Source: Chloroflexota bacterium (GTDB lineage: Bacteria; Chloroflexota; Anaerolineae; JACRMK01). Taken from it: a DNA stretch of 8,259 nucleotides. Under the pieces are notes generated by a model. It worked only from the letters and a program-made list of their open reading frames with translations, made no database searches and was not told the origin of the DNA. The stretch lies in NCBI GenBank assembly GCA_016200765.1, contig JACQEC010000382.1, positions 1-8,259 of the forward strand. The letters are read 5' to 3'. Made by a program: the position numbers and the translations under genes. Positions 1 through 6,900 of this stretch are shown piece after piece; the stretch's first letter is position 1; every line of letters begins with the position of its first letter.

Positions 1-501
1 CGTCTCCCCCGGAAAGCCGTAGGTCGTCAGCAACTCCCGCAGTTCCAACTCCACCAAATCCAGCAGTTCCGGGTCGTCCATCATGTCCACTTTGTTCAGA
101 AAGACCACCATCGCCGGCACCTCGACCTGCCGCGCCAGCAGGATGTGCTCCCGCGTCTGGGGCATCGGCCCGTCCGGCGCCGAGACCACCAGAATCGCTC
201 CGTCCATCTGCGCCGCGCCGGTGATCATGTTCTTGATGTAGTCGGCGTGGCCGGGGCAGTCCACATGCGCGTAGTGGCGCGCCTCGGTCTGGTATTCGAC
301 GTGGCTGATGTTGATGGTCACGCCGCGTTCGCGCTCTTCGGGGGCGTTGTCAATCTGGTCGTAGGCTTTGTACTCGGCCAGTTTCTTCAGCGCCAGCACT
401 TTGGTGATGGCCGCCGTCAGGCTCGTCTTGCCGTGATCGACGTGCCCGATCGTCCCGACGTTGGCGTGCGGCTTCGTTCGCTCAAATCTCGCTTTGCCCA
501 T
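1..501 (-). CDS. tuf: Elongation factor Tu, N-terminal part (cut by window edge)
   Basis: EF-Tu is the cytosolic GTPase that carries aminoacyl-tRNA to the ribosomal A site. The visible 167 residues cover most of the G domain. The P-loop GHVDHGKT is at residues 19-26, switch I RGVTIN at 59-64 (with Thr62), DCPGH at 81-85 and NKVD at 136-139, so all GTP-binding motifs seen are intact. Family proteins are about 400 residues, so the remainder lies beyond position 1; this is truncation by the window and not a broken gene. The ATG at 501 fits the family N-terminus (MGKARFERTKPHANVGTIGH) and has GGAG at 512-509 with a 7-nt spacer. It follows fusA on the same strand after 84 nt, the usual str-operon order. 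A Ser follows the P-loop Thr where Thr is commoner, a conservative change. The stretch YDQIDNAPEE plus HVEYQT resembles Chloroflexota EF-Tu as I recall it. Confidence 0.97.
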   Translation of the reverse strand, partial: MGKARFERTKPHANVGTIGHVDHGKTSLTAAITKVLALKKLAEYKAYDQIDNAPEERERGVTINISHVEYQTEARHYAHVDCPGHADYIKNMITGAAQMDGAILVVSAPDGPMPQTREHILLARQVEVPAMVVFLNKVDMMDDPELLDLVELELRELLTTYGFPGET

Positions 502-527
502 TCGATGACTCCACTCCGGATGATAAG

Positions 528-555
528 ATTATGCTTTCAGGTTTTCGACAGCCAA
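528..555 (-). promoter_or_regulatory. Possible promoter in front of tuf
   Basis: In the fusA-tuf gap the minus strand has TTGGCT (555-550), a 16-nt spacer and CATAAT (533-528). The -10 matches the sigma-70 consensus at 5 of 6 bases and the -35 at 4 of 6. Predicted transcription would start near 521, about 20 nt before the tuf ATG. Extra promoters serving tuf within the str operon are known from E. coli. This match is modest and could be chance in a fairly AT-rich gap. Confidence 0.3.
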
Positions 556-585
556 ACACAACCTTGAATTTGTGATTGGAACGGC

Positions 586-2679
586 TTACAGCGCCCGGCT
601 CTTTTCCCTCGGCCCGCCGCTCATCACCTTCTCGGCGACGTTGCGCGGCACTGGCGCATAATGCGCGAATTCCATCGTGAACGTTCCGCGGCCGCGCGTC
701 ATTGAGCGCACTGACGTCGCGTAGCCAAACATTTCGGATAGCGGAACCGTGGCATTGACGGCCTGCAAGTCGCCGCGCCGGTCCATGCCTGCGACCTGCG
801 CGCGCCGCGCAGACAGGTCGCCGATCACCTCGCCGGTGTATTCCTCCGGCACGCTGACCTCGACCCGCATGATCGGCTCCAACAGCACCGGCCCGCCCTT
901 CATAAAGCCATCTTTAACGGCCAGCGATCCGGCAATCTTGAACGCCATTTCGGACGAATCCACCTCGTGATAGGAGCCGTCCACCAACCGCACCAGAATA
1001 TCTACAACCGGATACCCGGCCAGGATGCCGGCCTCCAGCGCCTCGCGGACACCCTTATCCACCGCCGGAATGAACTCCCTCGGAATCGCGGCGCCGCGAA
1101 TGGAATCTTCAAACTCGTAGCCCTTGCCCGGCTCCTGCGGCTCCAGTTCCAGCACGACGTGGCCATACTGGCCGTGTCCGCCGGTCTGACGGCTGAAGCG
1201 CGCCTCCGCGCGGGTCGCGCGGGTGATAGTCTCCCGATAGGCGACCTGTGGACGGCCCACGTTCGCGCCCACGCGAAACTCGCGCAACATGCGGTCCACA
1301 ATGACTTCGAGATGCAGTTCGCCCATGCCGGAGATGATGGTTTGCAGTGTCTGTTCGTCGGTGCGCACACGGAAAGTAGGGTCTTCTTCCGCCAGACGGC
1401 GCAGAGCCTCGCCCATCTTGTCCTGATCAATTTTCGTCTTCGGCTCGATGGCGATGTCAATCACCGGGATGGGAAACTTGATGGCCTCCAGCAAGATCGG
1501 CTTTGCGGCATCGCACAGCGTTTCGCCGGTAAATGTCTGCTTCAAGCCGACCACGGCGGCGATGTCGCCAGCCAGCACCGTCTCTACCTCTTCGCGGTGG
1601 TTAGCGTGCATGCGCAACAAACGCGCCACGCGCTCCTTCTCGTTCTTCACGGTGTTCAACACGTACGAGCCTTTGGTCAGCGTACCCGAGTAGACGCGCA
1701 CGTAGGCCAGGCGGCCCACAAACTCGTCGGCCACAATCTTGAAGGCCAGCGCGGCCAGCGGTTGATTCTCGTCGGGCTTGCGGCTTTCTTCAAGCCCGCT
1801 ATCGGGGTTCATGCCCTTGACGGGAGGAATATCCACCGGCGATGGCAGATAATCTATGACCGCGTCAAGCATCAGCTGGATGCCGCGATTACGCAGCGCC
1901 GCGCCGCACAATACCGGAATGAGCTTGTTGGCGATCGTCGCCTTCCGCAGCGCGCACTTCAACTCATCCACCGTTATCTCTGCGCCTTCCAGATATTTCA
2001 TGGTCAGCGTTTCGTCCGTCTCGGCAATCTTCTCAATCATTCGGTGGCGCTTTTCGTCCACGATCTCTTTCATGGACGCGAGCACGTCGCTCCGCTCGGA
2101 GGTTGTGCCCAGTTCATCGGTGTAGATAATGGCTTGATTGGCCACAAGGTCAACCATGCCCTCAAAGCGCGATTCCGCGCCAATCGGCCACTGGATCGCC
2201 ACCGGATTGCCGCCCAGCCGGTCCACAATCATGTTCAGCGTCCGCTCGTAATCCGCGCCTACCCGGTCCATCTTGTTCACGAAGCAGATGCGCGGCACGG
2301 AGAAGCGGTCAGCCTGCCGCCAAACCGTCTCCGACTGCGGCTGAACACCGGCCACCGCATCAAACACAACAACACCGCCATCCAGCACGCGCAGACTGCG
2401 CTGTACTTCGGCGGTGAAGTCAATATGACCGGGAGTATCAATCAAATTGATCTGGTGATCGCGCCAGTGGCACGTGGTCGCGGCGGCGGTAATGGTAATG
2501 CCGCGCTCGCGTTCCTGCGGCATCCAGTCCATCGTCGCCGCGCCCTCGTGCACCTCGCCCAGACGGTGAATCTTGCGCGTATAGAACAGGATGCGCTCGC
2601 TGACGGTCGTCTTGCCCGCGTCAATGTGGGCAATAACTCCCAGATTTCGGATTCGCTCTAACGGTACTTCTCGTTTCAT
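586..2679 (-). CDS. fusA: Elongation factor G
   Basis: EF-G is the cytosolic ribosomal translocase GTPase, also acting with RRF in ribosome recycling. The protein is 697 residues, the usual full length. G-domain motifs are AHIDAGKT (17-24), RGITIT (59-64), DTPGH (81-85) and NKMD (135-138). The G5 region reads CGAALRNRG, with Ala where CGSA is usual. Later domains are complete, including TGGHGQYGHV and the domain IV tip segment GSYHEVDSSE. The start MKREVPLERIRNLGVIAHID aligns with the family N-terminus. The stop is TAA at 588-586. There is no good Shine-Dalgarno sequence: only GAAAG lies about 8 nt upstream of the ATG, so translation may depend on coupling to rpsG, 61 nt upstream. Position between rpsG and tuf indicates the canonical EF-G and not the EF-G2 paralogue. 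Confidence 0.98.
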   Translation of the reverse strand: MKREVPLERIRNLGVIAHIDAGKTTVSERILFYTRKIHRLGEVHEGAATMDWMPQERERGITITAAATTCHWRDHQINLIDTPGHIDFTAEVQRSLRVLDGGVVVFDAVAGVQPQSETVWRQADRFSVPRICFVNKMDRVGADYERTLNMIVDRLGGNPVAIQWPIGAESRFEGMVDLVANQAIIYTDELGTTSERSDVLASMKEIVDEKRHRMIEKIAETDETLTMKYLEGAEITVDELKCALRKATIANKLIPVLCGAALRNRGIQLMLDAVIDYLPSPVDIPPVKGMNPDSGLEESRKPDENQPLAALAFKIVADEFVGRLAYVRVYSGTLTKGSYVLNTVKNEKERVARLLRMHANHREEVETVLAGDIAAVVGLKQTFTGETLCDAAKPILLEAIKFPIPVIDIAIEPKTKIDQDKMGEALRRLAEEDPTFRVRTDEQTLQTIISGMGELHLEVIVDRMLREFRVGANVGRPQVAYRETITRATRAEARFSRQTGGHGQYGHVVLELEPQEPGKGYEFEDSIRGAAIPREFIPAVDKGVREALEAGILAGYPVVDILVRLVDGSYHEVDSSEMAFKIAGSLAVKDGFMKGGPVLLEPIMRVEVSVPEEYTGEVIGDLSARRAQVAGMDRRGDLQAVNATVPLSEMFGYATSVRSMTRGRGTFTMEFAHYAPVPRNVAEKVMSGGPREKSRAL

Positions 2680-2699
2680 GACCAGACTTTCAAGTTTCC

Positions 2700-2729
2700 A
2701 CGGGCGTCGAGCGCCTAGACGGCGCCCGT
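2700..2729 (-). other. GC-rich hairpin in the rpsG-fusA gap
   Basis: ACGGGCG at 2700-2706 and CGCCCGT at 2723-2729 form a perfect 7-bp stem with a 16-nt loop, ending 20 nt before the fusA start codon on the minus strand. No T-run follows it, so it is not an intrinsic terminator. It could affect processing or fusA translation, but no function is shown. Confidence 0.5.
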
Positions 2730-2740
2730 CGCCATTCGCT

Positions 2741-3211
2741 CTACCACCTAAAGTGGCTGAAGGCTTTGTTCGCCTCCGCCATCTTATGGGTTTCTTCCTT
2801 CTTCTTGATCGTGTTGCCCGTATTCTGGGCCGCGTCCATCAACTCGCCCGCCAGCCTTTCGGCCATAGACTTGCCCGGGCGGTTGCGCGCCGCCTGTATC
2901 AGCCAGCGCATGGCCAGCGCGTTCCGGCGCTCGCCCCGAATCTCCATCGGCACCTGATAGGTCGCGCCGCCCACGCGCCGCGGGCGCACTTCCAGCATCG
3001 GGCTGGCGTTGCGCACGGCCTGCTCAAACACCTCCAGGCCGGGTTTCTTCAAGCGCGACTCCGCGATCTCCATCGCCCGGTACAGGATCCCCAGCGCCGT
3101 GCTGCGCTTGCCCTGCACCATCAGCCGGTTGACGAACCGCGAGACCGACTCGTTGCGAAATTTCGGGTCCAGTTTGAGTGAGGTATTCTTTTTGAAACCT
3201 TTGCGAGGCAT
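2741..3211 (-). CDS. rpsG: 30S ribosomal protein S7
   Basis: S7 organises the 3' major domain (head) of 16S rRNA and sits near the mRNA exit channel and E site. The 156-residue length is the family standard. Diagnostic stretches are the basic N-terminus MPRKG, then FVNRLMVQGKRSTA, EVRPRRVGGATYQVP, RWLIQAARNR, the Lys-rich KKKEETHKMAEANKAF and the C-terminal HFRW. The ATG at 3211 has AGGAG at 3222-3218 with a 7-nt spacer, a strong site. The gene is second in the str operon, 153 nt after rpsL and 61 nt before fusA, and ends with TAG. In E. coli S7 is the translational repressor of this operon and binds the S12-S7 intercistronic RNA. The corresponding gap here holds a long inverted repeat. Confidence 0.98.
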   Translation of the reverse strand: MPRKGFKKNTSLKLDPKFRNESVSRFVNRLMVQGKRSTALGILYRAMEIAESRLKKPGLEVFEQAVRNASPMLEVRPRRVGGATYQVPMEIRGERRNALAMRWLIQAARNRPGKSMAERLAGELMDAAQNTGNTIKKKEETHKMAEANKAFSHFRW

Positions 3212-3222
3212 CTCAGGCTCCT

Positions 3223-3327
3223 AAAAAAAAGGCAAAAAATTCCCTTCGTGGTAGGGGTGTCCCACATTTGACGCAATATCACGGGTGCTGCACCAACTCG
3301 GTTCGAAACACCCCACGCGAAGGGAAT
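3223..3327 (-). terminator. Long hairpin plus T-tract between rpsL and rpsG (attenuator candidate)
   Basis: Read on the minus strand, ATTCCCTTCG (3327-3318) pairs perfectly with CGAAGGGAAT (3248-3239), and GGGGTGT (3314-3308) pairs with ACACCCC (3260-3254). A small internal loop separates the two segments. The 47-nt apical region holds a nested GGTGCAGCACC hairpin (3294-3284). Directly after the 3' arm comes TTTTTGCC and then eight T (3238-3223), followed at once by the rpsG AGGAG site. This has the form of an intrinsic terminator placed inside an operon, so conditional attenuation is the simplest reading. A short GTGG/CCAC alternative (minus 3265-3262 with 3251-3248) would use part of the 3' arm. 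The role is inferred; the repeat and T-tract are plain in the sequence. Confidence 0.6.
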
Positions 3328-3364
3328 CGTCAATCGCTTGATACCGACGTCTGGCGGCCTACGC

Positions 3365-3799
3365 TCAAGTAGCCACCACGGCCGCCTTCGGCCGCTTCGA
3401 TCCGTACTTCGATCGTCCCCGCCGACGCTTCTCAATCCCGTTCGTGTCCAGCGTGCCGCGCACAATGTGATAGCGCACACCCGGCAAATCCTTCACGCGC
3501 CCGCCGCGAATCAACACCACCGAGTGCTCTTGCAGGCTGTGGCCTTCTCCGGGAATATACGCCGTCACTTCGAGCCCGTTCGTCAATCGCACGCGGGCAA
3601 TCTTCCGCAACGCCGAGTTAGGCTTCTTCGGCGTGGTGGTCTTCACCTGGGTGCAGACGCCGCGCTTTTGCGGCGCGCCCTTTGTGCGGAGGGTGCGCCG
3701 GTTGGTGTGCGCGTTAAACGTCCAGCTCAACGCCGGCGCTTTGGCCTTGATAATCTTCGATTTTCGGCCCTTCCGCACCAATTGATTGATGGTCGGCAA
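3365..3799 (-). CDS. rpsL: 30S ribosomal protein S12
   Basis: S12 lies at the decoding centre of the 30S subunit and controls accuracy and streptomycin response. The 144-residue protein carries TPKKPNSALRK and RGGRVKDLPGVRYHIVRG. The positions equal to E. coli K43 and K88 are Lys (K59 and K103), so no streptomycin-resistance change is seen. D104 is the residue that RimO methylthiolates in other bacteria. It is longer than the 124-residue E. coli protein mainly because of about 15 extra residues near 25-41, a region also extended in Gram-positive S12, and a short basic tail. The start is TTG at 3799: the family N-terminus MPTINQLVRKGRK begins there and GGAGG (3811-3807) lies 7 nt upstream. It is the first gene of the str group, 118 nt after rpoB, with its own candidate promoter. 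Confidence 0.98.
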   Translation of the reverse strand: MPTINQLVRKGRKSKIIKAKAPALSWTFNAHTNRRTLRTKGAPQKRGVCTQVKTTTPKKPNSALRKIARVRLTNGLEVTAYIPGEGHSLQEHSVVLIRGGRVKDLPGVRYHIVRGTLDTNGIEKRRRGRSKYGSKRPKAAVVAT

Positions 3800-3806
3800 A
3801 TTGCTC

Positions 3807-3811
3807 CCTCC
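3807..3811 (-). promoter_or_regulatory. Ribosome-binding site that fixes the rpsL TTG start
   Basis: GGAGG on the minus strand sits 7 nt before TTG at 3799. Together with the conserved MPTINQL N-terminus it supports the rare start codon. The first in-frame ATG would lie far inside the protein, so TTG is the only sensible choice. Confidence 0.85.
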
Positions 3812-3822
3812 GAGTTGCCCCT

Positions 3823-3837
3823 CGCCGGTAGCCGGCG
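3823..3837 (-). other. GC hairpin in the rpsL 5' leader
   Basis: CGCCGG (3823-3828) and CCGGCG (3832-3837) form a perfect 6-bp stem with a 3-nt loop, ending 11 nt upstream of the rpsL GGAGG. There is no T-run right after it on either strand. It could protect the transcript 5' end or tune rpsL translation; this is inference. Confidence 0.5.
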
Positions 3838-3849
3838 CTGAGCCGCGAC

Positions 3850-3884
3850 AAAAAAATCGTTGCGCCTAGCTTTGCAGGCCCAAC
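3850..3884 (-). terminator. Candidate intrinsic terminator after rpoB
   Basis: On the minus strand GTTG-G-GCCT (3884-3876) pairs with AGGC-G-CAAC (3867-3859), giving two 4-bp segments around one G-G mismatch and an 8-nt loop. GA and then seven T follow (3856-3850). It starts 34 nt after the rpoB stop. The stem is moderate, so read-through into rpsL is possible. It also begins about 2 nt after the predicted rpsL transcription start. Confidence 0.45.
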
Positions 3885-3892
3885 ATCAAGCG

Positions 3893-3921
3893 ATTGTAAT
3901 CGCAAACCAATTTCGTGTCAA
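3893..3921 (-). promoter_or_regulatory. Strong sigma-70-type promoter for rpsL, overlapping the rpoB stop
   Basis: The minus strand has a perfect TTGACA at 3921-3916, a 17-nt spacer and TACAAT at 3898-3893 (5 of 6 bases). The TGA of the -35 box is the rpoB stop codon itself. The predicted start is A3886, giving an rpsL leader of 87 nt. The -10 box lies inside an inverted repeat, GCGATT-2 nt-AATCGC (3903-3890), which could be an operator or chance. Its position directly before the str genes supports real use. Confidence 0.7.
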
Positions 3922-6900
3922 GAATCACTGTCCGAGAATCTTGGCCGATCCGGATAATTCATCATACCCAGCGCCATGCGCGCCGCCGGCTTCTCTTCCT
4001 GCTCCTTGCCAAACTGCACCGCACTGCCCTCGCGGTCAAACACTTCGACCGCCAGACCGAGCGACTGCAACTCCTTGACGAGCACGCGGAACGACTCCGG
4101 AATGCCCGGCTCCTCGATGGCGTCACCCTTGACAATAGCCTCGTAGGTCTTGACGCGCCCGGTCACATCGTCCGATTTGACCGTCAGCATCTCCTGCAAG
4201 GTGTGCGCCGCCCCGTAGGCTTCCAGCGCCCAGACTTCCATTTCGCCGAAGCGCTGGCCGCCAAACTGCGCCTTGCCGCCCAACGGCTGCTGGGTCACCA
4301 GCGAATAAGGGCCGGTTGAGCGCGCATGAACCTTATCCTCGACAAGGTGCGCCAGTTTCATGATCTGCACGACGCCCACCGTCACCGGGTGGTCATATTT
4401 CTCGCCGGTCTGTCCATCGCGCAGAATGGTCTTGCCTGAGGTCGGCACTGGCAAACCCGTCTGGAGGCTTATTTTCGCGGCTTCGGCAGCCAGATTCGTA
4501 TCGGGCTTTACCTCAAATCCGCGGTCAGCCAACCATAGCTTGAGGCAGGCCTCGATAGCCTTGTCCGCCGAAGCATACTGCCCGCTGCCGCCCTGCGTTT
4601 CGTCTCCGTACGCCAGTATTTCATCGGGCGCATAGCCCTTCTCGCGAAGCCAGTGCGCCAGATACGTCCGCCGGCTCTCATGGTACGACCCGTACTGAAT
4701 GCTCGGGTCAATTTGCTGGAGGTGCTTCAGATATTGGAGCCGCGCCTCGTTGTCGTCGGCCAGCCGCTCGGTCTCATAGCCCTCTGCGCTGAGCCACTCC
4801 CACTCGCGCTCCGTCAGGTCGCTCCACGCACGCTCAACCAGCCACGAGCGCGCCAACTCGCCTTCAATCTGGATTTCGCGCGCGCCATCAAACGTCGGCG
4901 AGATGGCGCGGAAGCCCAGGCGATCCGCCGCCCAGCCCAGATGGGCTTCGAGAATCTGGCCGATGTTCATGCGCGGGATCACGCCCAGCGGGTTTAGAAT
5001 AATCTGCACCGGCGTGCCGTCTTCCAGATACGGCATATCCTCAACCGGCACTACGCGGCTGACCACACCCTTGTTGCCGTGGCGGCCCGCCATCTTGTCG
5101 CCCTCGGTCACCTTGCGCCGCTGGGCGATCGAGATACGCACAAGTTTGTCCACGCCCGCGGCCATATCCGGGTGCTCGTCGCGCGTGAAGATTTTGATGT
5201 CGACGACCTTGCCCTTCTCGCCGTGCGGCAGTCGTAGCGACGAATCTTTAACCTCGCGCGCCTTCTCGCCGAAGATCGCGCGCAGGAGCTTCTCTTCAGG
5301 GGTCAGTTCGGTCTCGCCCTTCGGCGTGATCTTGCCGACCAGAATATCGCCCGGCCCCACATCCGCGCCAATGCGCACAATGCCTTCTTCGTCGAGGTCC
5401 TTGAGCGCGTCCTCGCCCACGTTGGGGATGTCACGGGTGATCTCCTCGGGCCCGAGCTTGGTGTCGCGCGCCTCAAGCTCATGTTTCTCGATGTGGATGG
5501 AGGAAAACTTGTCGTCGCGCACCAGCTCCTCGCTAACCAACAGCGCGTCTTCAAAGTTCCCGCCGCCCCACGATTGGAACGCCACCAGAATATTTTGCCC
5601 CAGCGCCAATTCACCGGATTGCGTCGAGGACGAGTCGGCAATCGCCTGCCCTTGCTCCACCCACTGCCCCTTTTCGACAATCGGACGCTGGTCAATACAG
5701 GTGCTCTGATTCGAGCGATTGAAGCGGCGCAGGTCGTAGGTTCGCACCCGGCTCTCGCTCTTGACCTTGATGCTTTTCGACGTGACGCTGACGACCGACC
5801 CGGCCTCCTCGTTGATAATGACCTGGCCGGAGTCGAGCGCGGCAATGCGTTCCATGCCGGTGCCGACATTCGGCGCTTCCGGCTTCAGCAGCGGCACCGC
5901 CTGCCTCTGCATATTCGAGCCCATCAGCGCGCGGTTGGCGTCGTCGTGCTCCAGAAATGGAATCAGCGCCGCCGACACCGAGACGATTTGCTTCGGCGAA
6001 ACGTCCATAAAGTCAATCTTGTCGGGCGTTTCCTCGACAAAATCTTGCCCGCGCCGGCATGAGATGCGCGGCTCAATAAACATGCCCTGCGCGTCCAGTT
6101 GTGAATTAGCCTGCGCGATCGTATAGTGCTCTTCCTCATCTGCGCTCAGGTGCTCGACCTCTGTGCTGACAACCGGCACAATTTTGATCTCGTCCATCGG
6201 CAGTCGGCGCAACTGGCGCGCCTGCGCCGCGTCTATAACGCGCCCGGCCTCCACAATCACGCTTCCTGCCTCGTCCGCGATGGGTTCAAACAGGCGCTTG
6301 CCCACCGCCGATAGGCCGTCGTTTTTGACGCTCTTAATGATCTTCCGGTATGGCGTCTCGATAAAACCAAACTGGTTGACTTTCGCATAGGTCGCCAGTG
6401 AGCCGATCAAGCCGATGTTCGGCCCTTCCGGCGTCTCAATCGGGCAGATGCGCCCGTAGTGCGAGTGGTGCACGTCGCGCACGTCGAAGCCCGCCCGCTC
6501 ACGGCGCAAGCCGCCGGGACCCAGGGCAGATAGGCGTCGCTTGTGCGTCAGTTCATCCAGCGGATTCGTCTGTTGCATGAACTGTGACAACTGCGAGCCG
6601 CCGAAGAACTCACGGATAGCGGCCACCACCGGGCGGATGTTCACGACCATCGCCGGGGCGACCTGTTCGGGGTCGCGTATTGACATGCGCTCGCGCACAA
6701 CACGCTCCATCCGCAATAGGCCGATTCGCAACTGGTTTTGGATCAACTCGCCCACCGTCTTGATGCGGCGATTGCCAAGATGGTCAATGTCGTCGGCGTG
6801 CTCGATCCCGTTGTTGACCCGGATCATCGTCGCCACGACCCCGGCCAAATCCTCTTTGGTCAGCGTCCGATGGGTCAGCGGCTCGTCCAACCCCAGTCGC

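Noticed and set aside
967..2661. A 564-codon open frame on the plus strand, antisense to fusA
   Set aside because: It lies wholly inside the strongly conserved fusA gene, has no recognisable domain, and its His/Arg/Gln/Leu-rich make-up is typical of a shadow frame over a GC-biased gene.
3296..3314. A tRNA-like T-arm (GGTTCGAAAC) on the plus strand in the rpsL-rpsG gap
   Set aside because: The flanking bases do not pair as a T-stem, and no anticodon arm or acceptor stem can be built around it.
3239..3327. Reading the inverted repeat in the rpsL-rpsG gap as a tiny mobile element (MITE)
   Set aside because: No flanking target duplication is visible and there is only one copy in the window. The T-tract and fit to the ribosome-binding site favour an RNA role, although a genome-wide copy search could reopen this.
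3121..3480. A minus-strand open frame spanning the rpsL-rpsG gap, which might suggest a small gene there
   Set aside because: It overlaps both ribosomal genes in another frame, has no family resemblance, and runs through the inverted repeat. The gap is better explained as an RNA structure.
4903..5709. A 268-codon plus-strand open frame opposite rpoB
   Set aside because: It is Ser/Arg-rich, without known motifs, and fully covered by core RpoB sequence; a shadow frame.
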